The notes under the pieces: model-generated
What the model saw: the letters and a program-made list of their open reading frames with translations, nothing else
Databases searched by the model: none
Told to the model about the DNA's origin: nothing
Program-made: the position numbers and the translations under genes
Source of the DNA: CAVTRI01 sp963737075
Lineage (GTDB): Bacteria > Actinomycetota > Acidimicrobiia > Acidimicrobiales > Palsa-688
Assembly (NCBI GenBank): GCA_963737075.1
Contig: CAVTRI010000001.1
Coordinates: 1,860,001 to 1,924,000 of the forward strand
Direction of reading: 5' to 3'
DNA: 64,000 nucleotides
Part shown: piece after piece, positions 18,462 through 27,926 of the stretch
Layout of the letters: each line of letters opens with the position of its first letter
Numbering within the stretch: position 1 is the first letter of the stretch

Positions 18462-20239
18462 GCATGCGCCGCTCCCAGACACGCTGCTTCGCGCCGCGCG
18501 CTGGGGCTGGTTCGTGCCGAGTGGAGGCGCGTTGCCCTCAGCACCTTGCTGAGCGCGGCAACCGGGGCCTGCGGAGTGGCGCTGCTGGCCACGTCCGCGT
18601 GGCTCATCTCCCGAGCCGCACAACGCCCATCTATCGTCGCGCTGAGGGGTAGCGATCATCGGGGTGCGGGCGTTCGCCATCTCGCGGGGGCTCTCCCGGT
18701 ACGGCGAGCGCCTGGTCGGGCATGACACGGCGCTCCGCGTCCTGGCTGACCTTCGGGTACGCGTGTACAGGCACCTCAACACGCTCGGGCCGGCAGAGCT
18801 CCCGGCATTCCACCGCGGCGACCTCTTGGCTCGGCTGGTGCAGGACGTCGACGCCCTCCAGGACCTCATGGTCAGAGTGATCCCGCCCTACGGTGCCGTG
18901 CTCCTCGTCGGCATCCTGAGCGTTGGTGTCATCTGGTACGTGCTCCCGGCCGCCGGCCTTCTCCTGGCAGTCGCCCTGCTGCTCGGTTCGGTCGTGGTCC
19001 CCTTCTGCGCTGTCCGCATGGCGCACTGGCGCGAGGGACGCCTCGCCGCCGCGCGCGGAGCTCGGCGCCCACGTGGTGGATCTCCTGGATGGCGCCCCCG
19101 ACCTGGTCGCGTTTGGTGCACTCAAAACGCAGCTGTCGCGGGTGTCCGCAGCCGACGCCGAGCTCACGCGGATCGCCACCTCAACCTCTCAGACTGCCGG
19201 TCTCGGCTCCGCTCTCATCACGCTGTTGAGCGGGGCTTCCGTGTGGGCGATCCTGCGCGTAGGCGTTCCGGCCGTGCATTCAGGGCGGCTGAACGGCCCG
19301 TTTCTGGCCGTCATCGCCCTGACCCCACTAGCTGTGTTCGAACTCGTTGCCCCGCTTCCGGCAGCCGCCCAGACGCTCGAGGGGGTCCGACAGGCGTGTT
19401 CGAGGGTGTTCGAGGTGCTCGACACGAGACCAGCGATCCCCGACCCGGTGGCGCCTCGATCTGTTCCCTCCCCGCCTCACAGGCTGGAGCTGCGGCGGTT
19501 GCGGGCCCGCTACGGGCCGAACAGACCGTGGGCGTTGGACGCCATAGACCTCGACCTGGCGCCTGGCCGCAGAGTCGGGATCGCCGGACCCAGCGGGGCG
19601 GGCAAGTCCACGTTGGCGGCCGTGCTGCTGCGGCTCATGCCCTACGAGTCCGGCTCGGTGACCATCGACGGTGTCGAGGTGGCGGAGATGGCAGGAGTCG
19701 ACGTCCGTCGCGCCGTCGGATTGACTGACCCCGAGTCGCACATCTTCGAGACCACGCTGCGCGAGAATCTGCTTCTCGCCCGCCGGGAAGCGGACGAAAC
19801 GGCTGTCTACGACGCCCTACGACGCGCCCGGATATTCGAATGGGTCGAAACCCTGCCTGTCCGCCTAGACACCGAGCTCGGCGGGCAGCGAACCCGCATG
19901 TCCGGAGGCCAGCGGCAGCGCCTGGGCATCGCCCGGATCCTCCTCGCGGACTTTCCGGTCCTGATCCTCGACGAGCCGGGCGAACATCTCGACCCCCCGA
20001 CCGCCGATGCCCTCGTCGCGGAGCTCGTCGCCCTGACCGAAGGACACACGACGGTCATGATCAGCCACAGGCTGGCCGACCTCCAGACCATGGACGAAAT
20101 TCTGGTCCTGGACCGCGGCCGCGTGATCGAGCGAGGTACACACGCGGAGCTCGTCGCCGCCGGTGGGACCTATGCCAGGCAATGGGAACGAGAGTGTCAG
20201 GATCGGCACGCTCTTCCGCCCGGAATGGCCCACGGCTGA
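18458..20239 (+). pseudogene. cydC: CydC, ABC transporter subunit for cytochrome bd assembly, frameshifted
   Basis: Clear CydC homology spread over several frames; total length 1782 nt (594 codons). ATG 18458 overlaps the cydD stop. The N-terminus is scrambled: HAPLPDTLLRAAR is in one frame, then VRAEWRRVALSTLLSAATGA...TSAWLISRAAQRPSIVAL in another. At the GGGG run 18646-18649 homology moves to VAIIGVRAFAISRGLSRYGERL; removing one G restores it. Near 19050, in a GCGCGCG tract, it moves again to AELGAHVVDLLDGAPDL and stays open to the end. That last frame holds Walker A GPSGAGKST, signature MSGGQRQRLGIARI and LILDEPGEHLD. Net length change is zero. Either a recently dead gene or assembly error; an intact cydD argues for error. 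Confidence 0.75.
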
Positions 20240-20892
20240 TGCCCACCCAAGCAATACCCCTGGCGCTTCTTTCCAGCCTGTACCCTTTTGGGCTGGCCGC
20301 TCTGATCCTGTTGTTCGGTGGCACCCGCCCCAGGCATCGGTCGGCGGTTTTTCTCCTGGGAGGGGCGGCGTGCCTCTTGCTGGTCGGCTTCCTTTTTGTG
20401 TTCGTGCTCCGGGGCGCGGGTCTCAACGAAAGCTCCAATTCGACTCCCCGTTACGGGCTGAGGCTCGGGTTAGGCCTCCTGTTTCTGGTGGGAGCTTGGG
20501 TTGTCGCTCATCGGCCTCCAAAGCCGGAGTCCTCCTCCGATCAGCCTTCCCGCATCACGCGGGCCATGGCCGGGTCCGGTCTCGCCGCGGTGTTCCTGGT
20601 CGGCTTGGCCATGTATTCACCCTCACCCACCTACCTCGCCGCACTGGACGTTGTTGGTGGGACGAAGATGAGCGCAGCGAGCAGCGCGCTGTGGATCATC
20701 GTGGTGGTCGTGTTGGTGCTCATCACGATCGAACTCCCGATCGCGCTATACTTTCTCGCTCCGAATTGGACCATTCCAAAGCTGCAAGCCTTCAACGGGT
20801 GGCTTGGTCGCAACTCACGGCGTCTTTTGATCTCCGTCCTCGTGGTACTCGGGGTCTGGCAGGTTATTGACGGGCTCGTCGGACTCCTCTAA
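20239..20892 (+). CDS. GAP family (Sap/sulfolipid-1-addressing-like) membrane protein
   Basis: 217 residues, about six transmembrane helices: LALLSSLYPFGLAALILLF, SAVFLLGGAACLLLVGFLFV, YGLRLGLGLLFLVGAWVVA, GLAAVFLVGLAMY, SALWIIVVVVLVLITIELPI and LLISVLVVLGVWQVIDGLV. The layout matches the actinobacterial GAP (peptidoglycolipid-addressing) family, members of which are linked to export of glycolipids in mycobacteria. ATG 20239 overlaps the last base of the cydC stop, so it is translated with cydDC. Confidence 0.65.
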   Translation: MPTQAIPLALLSSLYPFGLAALILLFGGTRPRHRSAVFLLGGAACLLLVGFLFVFVLRGAGLNESSNSTPRYGLRLGLGLLFLVGAWVVAHRPPKPESSSDQPSRITRAMAGSGLAAVFLVGLAMYSPSPTYLAALDVVGGTKMSAASSALWIIVVVVLVLITIELPIALYFLAPNWTIPKLQAFNGWLGRNSRRLLISVLVVLGVWQVIDGLVGLL

Positions 20893-20916
20893 ATCGGCGA
20901 AGACGCGAAGAGCCGA

Positions 20917-20961
20917 TCACCCTCATCGAGTGAGGCTGATCTGCGGGGTTCACGGTACGAT
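20917..20961 (+). promoter_or_regulatory. TCACCC-N5-GAGTGA site and TACGAT -10 of the SHOCT gene
   Basis: TCACCC-TCATC-GAGTGA at 20917-20933, inside a longer imperfect repeat ATCA...TGAT (20916-20940). TACGAT at 20956-20961 begins 22 nt beyond the half-site. The leader to ATG 21012 is about 44 nt with AGGAGAG. Confidence 0.6.
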
Positions 20962-21011
20962 GCGCTCGACCAGCCGCGTGGCTGCCTTCCGTCTAGGAGA
21001 GAGCCTTCACC

Positions 21012-21410
21012 ATGCTTGCATACGATTATCCCGTCCTCGGGGCGTTTTGGACCATCTTTGAGATCTTCCTGTTCTTCATCTGGATCTGGCTGTTGATCAC
21101 GGTGTTCGCCGACATCTTTCGAAGCCGTGATCTTGGGGGCTTCGCCAAGGCGCTGTGGGTCATCTTCGTGATCGTCATCCCGCTCTTCGGGGTGCTCGTC
21201 TATCTCATAGCCCGGGGTGGAAAGATGCACGAGCGGGCAGCCCAGCAAGCGCAACAGCGGGAGGAGGCGTTTCGCACATACGTGCAGCAGACCGCCGGTG
21301 CTTCGAGCACAGCCGACGAACTGGCGAAACTTGCCGACCTAAGGTCCTCCGGTGCGATAACGGACGAGGAGTTCGAGAGCGGCAAGGCGAAGATCTTGGC
21401 GGGGTCCTGA
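21012..21410 (+). CDS. SHOCT domain membrane protein with PLDc_N-like segment
   Basis: 132 residues. Two transmembrane helices (FWTIFEIFLFFIWIWLLITV and LWVIFVIVIPLFGVLVYLIA) flank FADIFRSRDLGGFAKA, the pattern of the phospholipase D-nuclease N-terminal (PLDc_N) family. A coiled stretch follows (HERAAQQAQQREEAF), and the last 30 residues are a SHOCT motif (ELAKLADLRSSGAITDEEFE...KILA), a short oligomerisation segment. Function unknown; probably a stress-induced membrane protein. Preceded by a regulon-type promoter. Confidence 0.8.
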   Translation: MLAYDYPVLGAFWTIFEIFLFFIWIWLLITVFADIFRSRDLGGFAKALWVIFVIVIPLFGVLVYLIARGGKMHERAAQQAQQREEAFRTYVQQTAGASSTADELAKLADLRSSGAITDEEFESGKAKILAGS

Positions 21411-21418
21411 ACCTCAGG

Positions 21419-22021
21419 TCAGGACGGCTCGGAGGAAGGCTGGTCTTGGCTCGCGGGTTGCCGCTGGCGACCCATTTGCACCGCCCCAAACAGCACCTTG
21501 ACGCCAAAGCCGATGAGGATCAGATCAGCGAGCATCTGGATGGTGACGATGATCCTGGCCGCCTCGCTCTTTGCTGTGATGTCCCCGAACCCCACCGTCG
21601 CGAACGTCGTGACCGTGAAGTAGAGGGCGTCCATCCGGGTGAGGTGCTGCGTGAACGTTGCCGGAGTGGTGCGGCTCATCAGGTAGTAGGCGGTCGAGAA
21701 GAGGAGCAGAAACAGCGGGACCGCGATTGCCAGGGCTTGAACCGCCTGGATCCCTGGAAAATCAGACCGCAGGATGGCGCGAACTTCCCAGATGATGATG
21801 ACGACGACCGCGAGCAGGCCGATCGTCAGCAGTAGCTCGTCGCCCATGCCGGACAGGCGGTCGAGCGGCAGCACGAAGTAGGCCACCGTGAGCAGGGTCC
21901 CTGTCGCGACGGCGTCGATGAACGCGCGAACAAAGAGCCGCCGGCGTTGGCGACGCGGCAGGTCAGCGAGCCGGCCCAGGTGCACGGAGGACCCGTCCTG
22001 GGTTGTGCTTGAGACCTCCAT
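21419..22021 (-). CDS. Two-pore-type potassium channel (Ion_trans_2)
   Basis: 200 residues. Helices are near 35-53, 60-82 and 93-115; then a pore helix and the K+ selectivity filter TVTTFATVGFGDIT, then a final helix (IIVTIQMLADLILIGFGVKVLF). The filter TVGFGD is diagnostic of K+ channels. No RCK/TrkA domain follows, only a polar tail, so gating is not through a nucleotide-binding domain. ATG 22021 has AAGGAAG upstream. Convergent with the SHOCT gene (8-nt gap), divergent from the CLC gene with a shared operator. Confidence 0.85.
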   Translation of the reverse strand: MEVSSTTQDGSSVHLGRLADLPRRQRRRLFVRAFIDAVATGTLLTVAYFVLPLDRLSGMGDELLLTIGLLAVVVIIIWEVRAILRSDFPGIQAVQALAIAVPLFLLLFSTAYYLMSRTTPATFTQHLTRMDALYFTVTTFATVGFGDITAKSEAARIIVTIQMLADLILIGFGVKVLFGAVQMGRQRQPASQDQPSSEPS

Positions 22022-22087
22022 AACGGCACTTCCTTGACCAGTCGACCAGCCCGCGCCGGCAGCCTGAGGCTACACGCTGCCTTCTCG

Positions 22088-22132
22088 ATCATCCCTGCGC
22101 TGCCGCCAGCGGTAATCACCCGAGGTAGGTGA
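22088..22132 (-). promoter_or_regulatory. TCACCC-N5-AGGTGA operator, K+ channel promoter
   Basis: TCACCC-GAGGT-AGGTGA at 22116-22132. On the minus strand GATGAT (22093-22088) begins 22 nt beyond the half-site; the leader to ATG 22021 is about 60 nt with AAGGAAG. Confidence 0.58.
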
Positions 22133-22161
22133 GGATGCGATTACCCACTTCGGGGCAGAGT
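22116..22161 (+). promoter_or_regulatory. Leaderless promoter of the CLC gene
   Basis: Plus-strand use of the same operator: CAGAGT (22156-22161) begins 23 nt after the half-site and ends 6 nt before GTG 22168, which is in frame with the CLC protein. Confidence 0.5.
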
Positions 22162-22167
22162 GCGGAT

Positions 22168-23535
22168 GTGCCGCCGGAGGAGCCCCCCTCGGCCAACGTC
22201 GATGTCCTGTCGCTCCTCCGGAGCCGCAATTACCTGGTGCTTCTCGTCGTTGCTACGGTGCTGGGCGCGCCGATCGCCGCCGTGGCTTACTGGTTCCTGT
22301 ATCTCACGTCTGACCTTCAGAAGTGGATCTACAACCCTTCGTATCTGCTGAAGGGACTGGGTTTCCACGGTGAGCCCGTCTGGTGGCCCGTACCCATGGT
22401 GGGGCTGGCGGGCGTCCTGGTCGGATTGGCTATCCGCTACTTACCCGGCCGCGGCGGGCACTCGCCCGCAGACGGCTTCCACCCTGCTGGTGCACCTCGC
22501 CGCATCGAGTTGCCAGGCATTGTTCTGGCGGCGATGGCCGGCCTCGCACTCGGCGCGGTGATCGGTCCCGAAGCGCCGCTCATCGCCATCGGCGGCGGAC
22601 TGGCTGCCGGGGCCGTCACGCTGGCTCGACGCGACCTCCCCGCGCAGAGCGTCCAGGTCGTTGGGTCGGCCGGAAGCTTTTCTGCCATCAGCACCTTGTT
22701 TGGCTCTCCGCTCGCCGGCGCCTTCCTCCTCATGGAGGCTTCGGGGCTCGGGGGGCCGATGCTCGGATTGGTCCTCGTGCCCGGCCTGCTGGCGGCCGGC
22801 ATCGGGACCCTGGTGTTCGTGGGTTTCGATGCCTGGACAGGCCACGGGACCTTCTCCCTCGCGCTGCCCAACCTTCCCCCGGTTGGGCACCCCGACGGCG
22901 CGCAGTTCGGATGGGCGATCGCCATCGGCCTGGCCGCGGCGTGCCTGGGGGGTGGCATCCGCTGGTTGGGCTCGTGGCTGAAGCCCAGAGTGGAAGGGCG
23001 GGTCACGATCCTGGCGCCGGTCATCGGTTTGCTGGTCGGCGGGTTGGCCGTCGCGTTCGCGGAGGGAAGTGGCAAGCCGTCTTCTCTCGTCCTGTTCTCT
23101 GGCCAGTCCGGGCTGCCCACGCTCATGAGCAATGGCGCCGCGTACTCCGTCGGGACCCTCCTATTGCTCCTCGCGTGCAAAGGGCTCGCATACAGCGCCT
23201 CCTTGAGCGCCTTCCGGGGCGGACCGACATTCCCCGGCATCTTCGTCGGCGCCGTCGGCGGCATCCTCCTCTCCCACGCCCCAGGGTTGCCGTTGGTCAC
23301 CGGAGCGGCCATCGGTATCGCCGCCATGACGTGCGTGATGCTGGGCTTGCCATTGAGCGCCGTCCTGATTACCGCGTTGCTCTTCGGCACCGGCGCGATC
23401 AACGCCATGCCGGTCGTCATCGTCGCCGTCGTCGTCGCGTACGTCGCCCAGGCCCACCTCTCGCGGTGGGGGCGCGGGGCGGCACACGAGTCGGCGCCCA
23501 CGCCACCCGACGCGGCGGCGCGGGTTCCGTCCTGA
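22168..23535 (+). CDS. CLC-family chloride channel/transporter
   Basis: 455 residues from GTG 22168, chosen by promoter geometry; the frame is open back to GTG 22129, which would fall inside the operator. About ten hydrophobic helices. CLC signatures: GAVIGPEAPLIAIGGG (the GxExP region, with the gating-glutamate position occupied by E in GPEAP), GSPLAGAFLLMEA and SAFRGGPTFPGIFVG. Moves Cl- across the cytoplasmic membrane, as a channel or in exchange for H+. Pairs with the divergent K+ channel, suggesting co-regulated ion or volume control. Confidence 0.85.
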   Translation: MPPEEPPSANVDVLSLLRSRNYLVLLVVATVLGAPIAAVAYWFLYLTSDLQKWIYNPSYLLKGLGFHGEPVWWPVPMVGLAGVLVGLAIRYLPGRGGHSPADGFHPAGAPRRIELPGIVLAAMAGLALGAVIGPEAPLIAIGGGLAAGAVTLARRDLPAQSVQVVGSAGSFSAISTLFGSPLAGAFLLMEASGLGGPMLGLVLVPGLLAAGIGTLVFVGFDAWTGHGTFSLALPNLPPVGHPDGAQFGWAIAIGLAAACLGGGIRWLGSWLKPRVEGRVTILAPVIGLLVGGLAVAFAEGSGKPSSLVLFSGQSGLPTLMSNGAAYSVGTLLLLLACKGLAYSASLSAFRGGPTFPGIFVGAVGGILLSHAPGLPLVTGAAIGIAAMTCVMLGLPLSAVLITALLFGTGAINAMPVVIVAVVVAYVAQAHLSRWGRGAAHESAPTPPDAAARVPS

Positions 23536-23548
23536 AAATTCTTTCAGG
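23531..23548 (+). terminator. Short hairpin at the CLC stop codon
   Basis: Perfect inverted repeat CCTGAAA-ATTC-TTTCAGG overlapping the CLC stop codon and followed by a GC-rich stretch with no U-run. It may end the CLC transcript; termination is not certain. Confidence 0.3.
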
Positions 23549-23650
23549 GCCCCTGGACGCTGCGAACGCGTGTTTGGTATCGTGAGGGGTGACGCCTCGT
23601 GGCCGGGCTGACGGCCTCCTCACAGTCGAAGCCATGGTGGTGGAGGAAGT

Positions 23651-24802
23651 GTGGTGTCGGTGTCGGTGCTGGAGTGGGCGGCGGGGTTGCGGTCGGCGCT
23701 GGCCGGCTTTGAGCCGGGCCTGCTGTCGGGCGCAGACTGCGCCCGGCTCGCCGAGGAGCTGGCGGCCACCGAGAAGGCGTGTGCGGGGGTGCGGTTGTTG
23801 GCGGCCGCCCGGGCCGTCGACTGTGGCGCCCACCACGAGCGCGGCGCCCATGACGGGGCGGTCTGGGTGGCCCGCCAGTCCGGGGTCACCGTCGGGCAGG
23901 CGCGCCAGGCGTTAGAGACTGCTTCCAGGCTTGCTAGCTGTCCCGATACGCTTGCTGCCCTTCAGGCGGGGGAAGTGTCGCTGCCCCAGGCGGCGGAGAT
24001 CGCCCAGGCGGAGGCGGAGACCCCCGGCGCCGAGGCGGCCCTCCTGGAGCACGCTGGCGGCTGCGACCTGTCGGCGCTGCGGGAGCGTTCCCGCCAGTAC
24101 CGCCAGAGCCATACTGACGTCGAGGACCTGCACCGCCAGCAGCACCGGTCCCGTCACTTCCGGCATTGGCGCGACTCGCTGGGAATGGTGCGCTTCACCG
24201 GGGCGCTCCCGCCTGAGACCGGCTTGCCGTTGGTCCGCCGCATCGACCTGGCCGCCAACCGGAGCCGACGGGCCGACCGGCTCGCCGGCCGCCAGCCGGA
24301 GCCGTTCGACGGGCACGCGGCCGATGCGCTGGCGGCCCTCGCCACCGGAGGTCCGGACCGGGCTCGCCGATCGGACCGGGTGGAGCTGGTGATCGTGTGC
24401 GACTTGTACGCCTGGCGTCGGGGTCACCCGCACCCGGGCGAGGTCTGTCACATCATTGACGGCGGCCCCATCCCCGTCGACGTCGCCAAACAGCTCAGCC
24501 ACGACGCCTTCTTGAAGGCGGCGCTGCACGACGGGGTGAAGATCGACACCGTCACCCACTTCGGCCGCCACCGGCCGGCCGAACTGCAAACCGCCCTCGA
24601 TCTCGGACCTGTTCCTCAACTCACCGGCGCCGAGTGTGCCGACTGCGGCCAACGATGGGGGCTGGAGTGGGATCACGTGGATCCGGTCGCCAACGGCGGC
24701 GTCACCACCTACACCAACCTCCAACCCCGATGCTGGGTCGACCACCACGCCAAAACCGAACGCGACCGCGAAGCCGGCCTCCTCGGCCCGCAACCGCCAT
24801 GA
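23651..24802 (+). CDS. DUF222/HNH endonuclease domain protein (13E12 family)
   Basis: 383 residues. The N-terminal two thirds are the DUF222 helical domain (EWAAGLRSALAGFEPGLLSG, WVARQSGVTVGQARQALETA, GEVSLPQAAEIAQAEAE). The C-terminus is an HNH nuclease: CADCG, then WDHVDPVANGGVTTYTNLQPRC and HHAKT. This is the REP13E12-type family, common in multiple copies in actinobacteria; its role is unsettled and may involve mobile DNA. GTG 23651 is preceded by GGAGGAAGT. Stands alone with no adjacent transposase. Confidence 0.85.
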   Translation: MVSVSVLEWAAGLRSALAGFEPGLLSGADCARLAEELAATEKACAGVRLLAAARAVDCGAHHERGAHDGAVWVARQSGVTVGQARQALETASRLASCPDTLAALQAGEVSLPQAAEIAQAEAETPGAEAALLEHAGGCDLSALRERSRQYRQSHTDVEDLHRQQHRSRHFRHWRDSLGMVRFTGALPPETGLPLVRRIDLAANRSRRADRLAGRQPEPFDGHAADALAALATGGPDRARRSDRVELVIVCDLYAWRRGHPHPGEVCHIIDGGPIPVDVAKQLSHDAFLKAALHDGVKIDTVTHFGRHRPAELQTALDLGPVPQLTGAECADCGQRWGLEWDHVDPVANGGVTTYTNLQPRCWVDHHAKTERDREAGLLGPQPP

Positions 24803-24904
24803 GCGTGACGGCCGCGGCCCGGGGTCAGCCGCGCGTCTGCTTGCCAACGGTCCCGCGCCCATCGCCGCGAGCCGAAGGCATTCCCGTGTCGCTAGGGCAC
24901 ACGC

Positions 24905-26794
24905 CTATGCGGTGGCGGCCGCCCGCTCGGCTTCGATCAGTCGCCCGACGGCGTCGATGAGGGCAAGGTGGGTGAAGGCCTGCGGAAAGTTGCCGAGGTG
25001 CTCGCCAGTGCTCGCCTCGATCTCTTCTGCGTAGAGCTGCAGGGGCCCGGCGAACGACAGGAGCTTCTTGCATAGGGCTCTGGCTCGCTCCTCCTCGCCG
25101 ATCATGGCGAGCGCCGTGACCAGCCAGAACGAGCAGATCGTGAACGTTCCCTCTTTGCCCTCGAAGCCGGTGTCGGTGCTATCGACCTTGTAGCGCAGCA
25201 CCAGCCCGTCCTCGGTGAGCTCGTCGGCTATCGCGAGAACCGTGTTGCGCACTCGCTCGTCCGTGGGCGGGAGGAACTCCATAATAGCGATCAAGAGCAG
25301 GGAAGCGTCCAGTTCGTCGTTGCCGTAGTGCTGACGAAAGCGGCCGCGCTCGTCGACGCCCTTCTCCAGGATTTCTGCCTTCAGCTCGTCCGCGGCCTTG
25401 CGCCAGCGGTCGGCGCGATCGTGGTCGTGGCGTGCCCGCGCAAGGTCACTGCCGCGGTCCATGGCTACCCAGCACAGAACCTTGGAAGCCGTGAAGTATT
25501 GAGGCTCGCCACGGATCTCCCAAATGCCCTGATCGGGGTCGCCCGCATGCGCGACGGCCTGGTCGACCAGACTCGCGATGCCTTCCCACGTCTGCTTGGC
25601 GAACTGGGCCGCCTCCTGCCTGATATATGTGTCGACGGCGTCAAGAAGCATGCCCCACACGTCGTTTTGATGCTGGTCCCACGCGCCATTTCCCACTCGC
25701 ACCGGACGGGAGTCGCGGTAGCCCGAGAGGTGGTCGAGCGTGTGCTCCGTCAGGTCCTTCTCGCCGCCGATGCCATACATGATCTGCAGGTCCACCGGGC
25801 CGGCGCCCATACTCACGGCCTCCATGACAAAGGCGAAGTACTCGATCGCCTCCCACCCGAATCCCAGGCGGAACAGGGAGCGCAGCATGAACGAAGAGTC
25901 CCGAATCCAGGTGAAGCGGTAGTCCCAGTTGCGAGCCCCTCCCGGGGTCTCAGGGAGCGAGGTCGTGGCGGCGGCCATGATGGCTCCTGACGGAGCGTAG
26001 CTGAGGCCCTTCAACGTGAGCGCGCTGCGCTCCATGTAGGTGCGCCACGGGTGATCCGGGAACTTCCCGGTAGCGAGCCAGTCACGCCAGTAGCGAACGG
26101 TATCGTCGAGTTGAGCCGCCGCGTCCTCAAGGGAAGCCGCTGGCGCCCCACCCCACGACAGGGCGACGAACGCCGATTCGCCCTCGTTGAGACTGGAGCG
26201 CCCGTAGCATCGGACTCCAGTGGAGCCCAAGCGCAGACCCGACGTCACCGTCAGCACGGGGTCTCCAGCCGGTGGATGCACGGTCATCGTGCCGTAGCCC
26301 TCGCCGTCGTAACCCCAGACACCGTTCACCGATCCGTACTCGAAGTTCGGAGCACAGTTGACGACGACTTCGACTCGGCCCTCGATGCACTTGGCGAGTC
26401 GCAAAAGGGTGCCTGTGGCGGCAGCGTCGCTTGGAGCGCGGCGGTAGTCAGCCCTGCGTGCCTCGGTGGTGATCGGGCGGACGACAAGCAGGTCGTGGAC
26501 GATCAGCCAACCCGTCGGTGTGTGCCACGTCGTCTCCAGGACCATCGTTCCGGGCACGTAGCGCCGCTGGTTGGGTACGTGAGTGTTGGTGGGCCCGAAC
26601 CGGAAGTTACCCGCCCCTCGGTCAAGAATGGCTCCGAACACGCTGGGGGAGTCCGGTCTGGGGAGGCAGAGCCACTCGACGGAACCGTCAGGAGCCACCA
26701 AGCAGTTGGTCTCGCAGTCCGACAAGAAACCGTAATCGGCGATCGGCGGGAACCGCCGGCCGGGCTCTTCGGCAATGGCTGGGGCATCGAACAT
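24905..26794 (-). CDS. Glycoside hydrolase family 15 protein (trehalase/glucoamylase)
   Basis: 629 residues. The GH15 N-terminal beta-domain starts IADYGFLSDCETNCLVAPDGSVEWLCLPR, followed by an (alpha/alpha)6 barrel. Marks: RNWDYRFTWIRDSSF, the general-acid region GIWEIRGEP and the general-base region YAEEIEASTGEHLGNFPQAFTH. Actinobacterial members of this architecture include the mycobacterial trehalase, so trehalose hydrolysis is the best guess; a glucoamylase on short alpha-glucans is possible. ATG 26794 is fixed by a leaderless promoter. GlgX at 38-40 kb is a possible metabolic partner. Confidence 0.85.
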   Translation of the reverse strand: MFDAPAIAEEPGRRFPPIADYGFLSDCETNCLVAPDGSVEWLCLPRPDSPSVFGAILDRGAGNFRFGPTNTHVPNQRRYVPGTMVLETTWHTPTGWLIVHDLLVVRPITTEARRADYRRAPSDAAATGTLLRLAKCIEGRVEVVVNCAPNFEYGSVNGVWGYDGEGYGTMTVHPPAGDPVLTVTSGLRLGSTGVRCYGRSSLNEGESAFVALSWGGAPAASLEDAAAQLDDTVRYWRDWLATGKFPDHPWRTYMERSALTLKGLSYAPSGAIMAAATTSLPETPGGARNWDYRFTWIRDSSFMLRSLFRLGFGWEAIEYFAFVMEAVSMGAGPVDLQIMYGIGGEKDLTEHTLDHLSGYRDSRPVRVGNGAWDQHQNDVWGMLLDAVDTYIRQEAAQFAKQTWEGIASLVDQAVAHAGDPDQGIWEIRGEPQYFTASKVLCWVAMDRGSDLARARHDHDRADRWRKAADELKAEILEKGVDERGRFRQHYGNDELDASLLLIAIMEFLPPTDERVRNTVLAIADELTEDGLVLRYKVDSTDTGFEGKEGTFTICSFWLVTALAMIGEEERARALCKKLLSFAGPLQLYAEEIEASTGEHLGNFPQAFTHLALIDAVGRLIEAERAAATA

Positions 26795-26800
26795 GACCCG

Positions 26801-26845
26801 ATCCTAAGGAAACGGTCCTGTACGGGCGTCACCCGGACGGGGTGG
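26801..26845 (-). promoter_or_regulatory. TCACCC-N5-GGGTGG site and TAGGAT -10 of the GH15 gene
   Basis: TCACCC-GGACG-GGGTGG at 26829-26845, overlapping the natural cydB stop. TAGGAT (26806-26801 on the minus strand) begins exactly 22 nt beyond the half-site and ends 6 nt before ATG 26794: leaderless architecture. Confidence 0.62.
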
Positions 26846-27894
26846 TATCTGGATGCGCCAACGGGGGATGTGAGGCGGCATCGCCCAACCCGGCCGGGGC
26901 TTCCGCAGCTGGAGCCGTGATCCGGGCGCGAAACACGTGGTAGCTCCAGCCCTGATAGGCCAGGACCAACGGGGTGAAGACAGCGGCAACGACCGTCATC
27001 AACACCGAGCGCGTAATGACCGGAGGCGCTGTTGGCCACCGTGAGGTTGTACGCCTTGTTGGTACTGGACACCATGACCGCGGGGTACAGGGCGATCCAG
27101 AAGGAAGCCAGCGTCGCCGCGATAGCAGCGGTCGTTGCCGCAAACCCCCATGCCCAGTGACCGTCCCTGACGGACCACGCCCCAGCGACAATCAGCAGAA
27201 AGGCGAGGGCCTCGAGCGGAGCCGGGATGACGCCGCGGCCGGACTGGACATGGGTCCAGATGGCGAAACCGAGCACGGCAAGCACAGCGATCCAGACAAA
27301 TGGACGCGCCAACCGCTGGGAACGCGCTTGCACGCTTCCCGTTGTCTTGAGGCAGAGGTACATGGCGCCGTGGGCGAGGGTCAGCGCCAGCAGGGTGATG
27401 CCAAACCAGATGCCGTAAGGAGTGAGCAGGTCGAGGAATGACCCGGTGAAGGTGCCCTTCTGGTTGATCGCCAGCCCGTGGAGCAGGTCTCCTAGGCCGA
27501 TCCCGAGAAGGACAGGTAGCGCGGCGCTCCCGACGGTGAGCGTCCAGTCCCAGGTGGCCCGCCAGCGCGGGTTCGTCGACTTGCCCCGGTACTCGAACGA
27601 CACTCCACGGATGATGAGGGCGAGCAGGATCAGCATCAGCGCCAGGTAGAGAGCCGAAAACATGGACCCGTACCAGGCTGGGAAGGCGGCGAACATGCCG
27701 GCTCCGGCGACAACGAGCCAGACCTCGTTGCCGTCCCAGAACGGGCCGATGCTGTTGATGGCGACCCGACGCTCGAGGTCGCTCTTGCCGACGAACATGT
27801 GCAGGGTGCCAACGCCCAGATCGAAGCCCTCCAGGATGAAGAAGCCGGTCCAGAAGAAGGCAATGACGATGTACCAGAAGATCTGCAGTCCCAT
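26829..27894 (-). CDS. cydB: Cytochrome bd ubiquinol oxidase subunit II, frameshifted near the C-terminus
   Basis: Subunit II of cytochrome bd, partner of CydA in the membrane. Starts MGLQIFWYIVIAFFWTGFFILEGFDLGVG (written here as a continuous N-terminal helix pattern, residues 1-29), then DGNEVWLV and about eight helices. Near 27005-27015 homology leaves the frame after SGHYALGV and resumes one frame over as MTVVAAVFTPLVLAYQGWSY. Deleting one base gives a 354-residue protein ending at 26829; the uncorrected frame runs on to 26503 into the GH15 gene. The 1066-nt span is 3n+1, consistent with a single inserted base. Lies 32 nt after cydA. Confidence 0.82.
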
Positions 27895-27926
27895 CAGGCT
27901 CTCCCTAGCTTTCTTGGATCCGAGAA

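Noticed and set aside
22383..23585. 400-codon plus-strand frame and a long minus frame over the CLC gene
   Set aside because: Both are out-of-frame shadows with arginine-rich, low-complexity translations; the CLC frame holds the family motifs.
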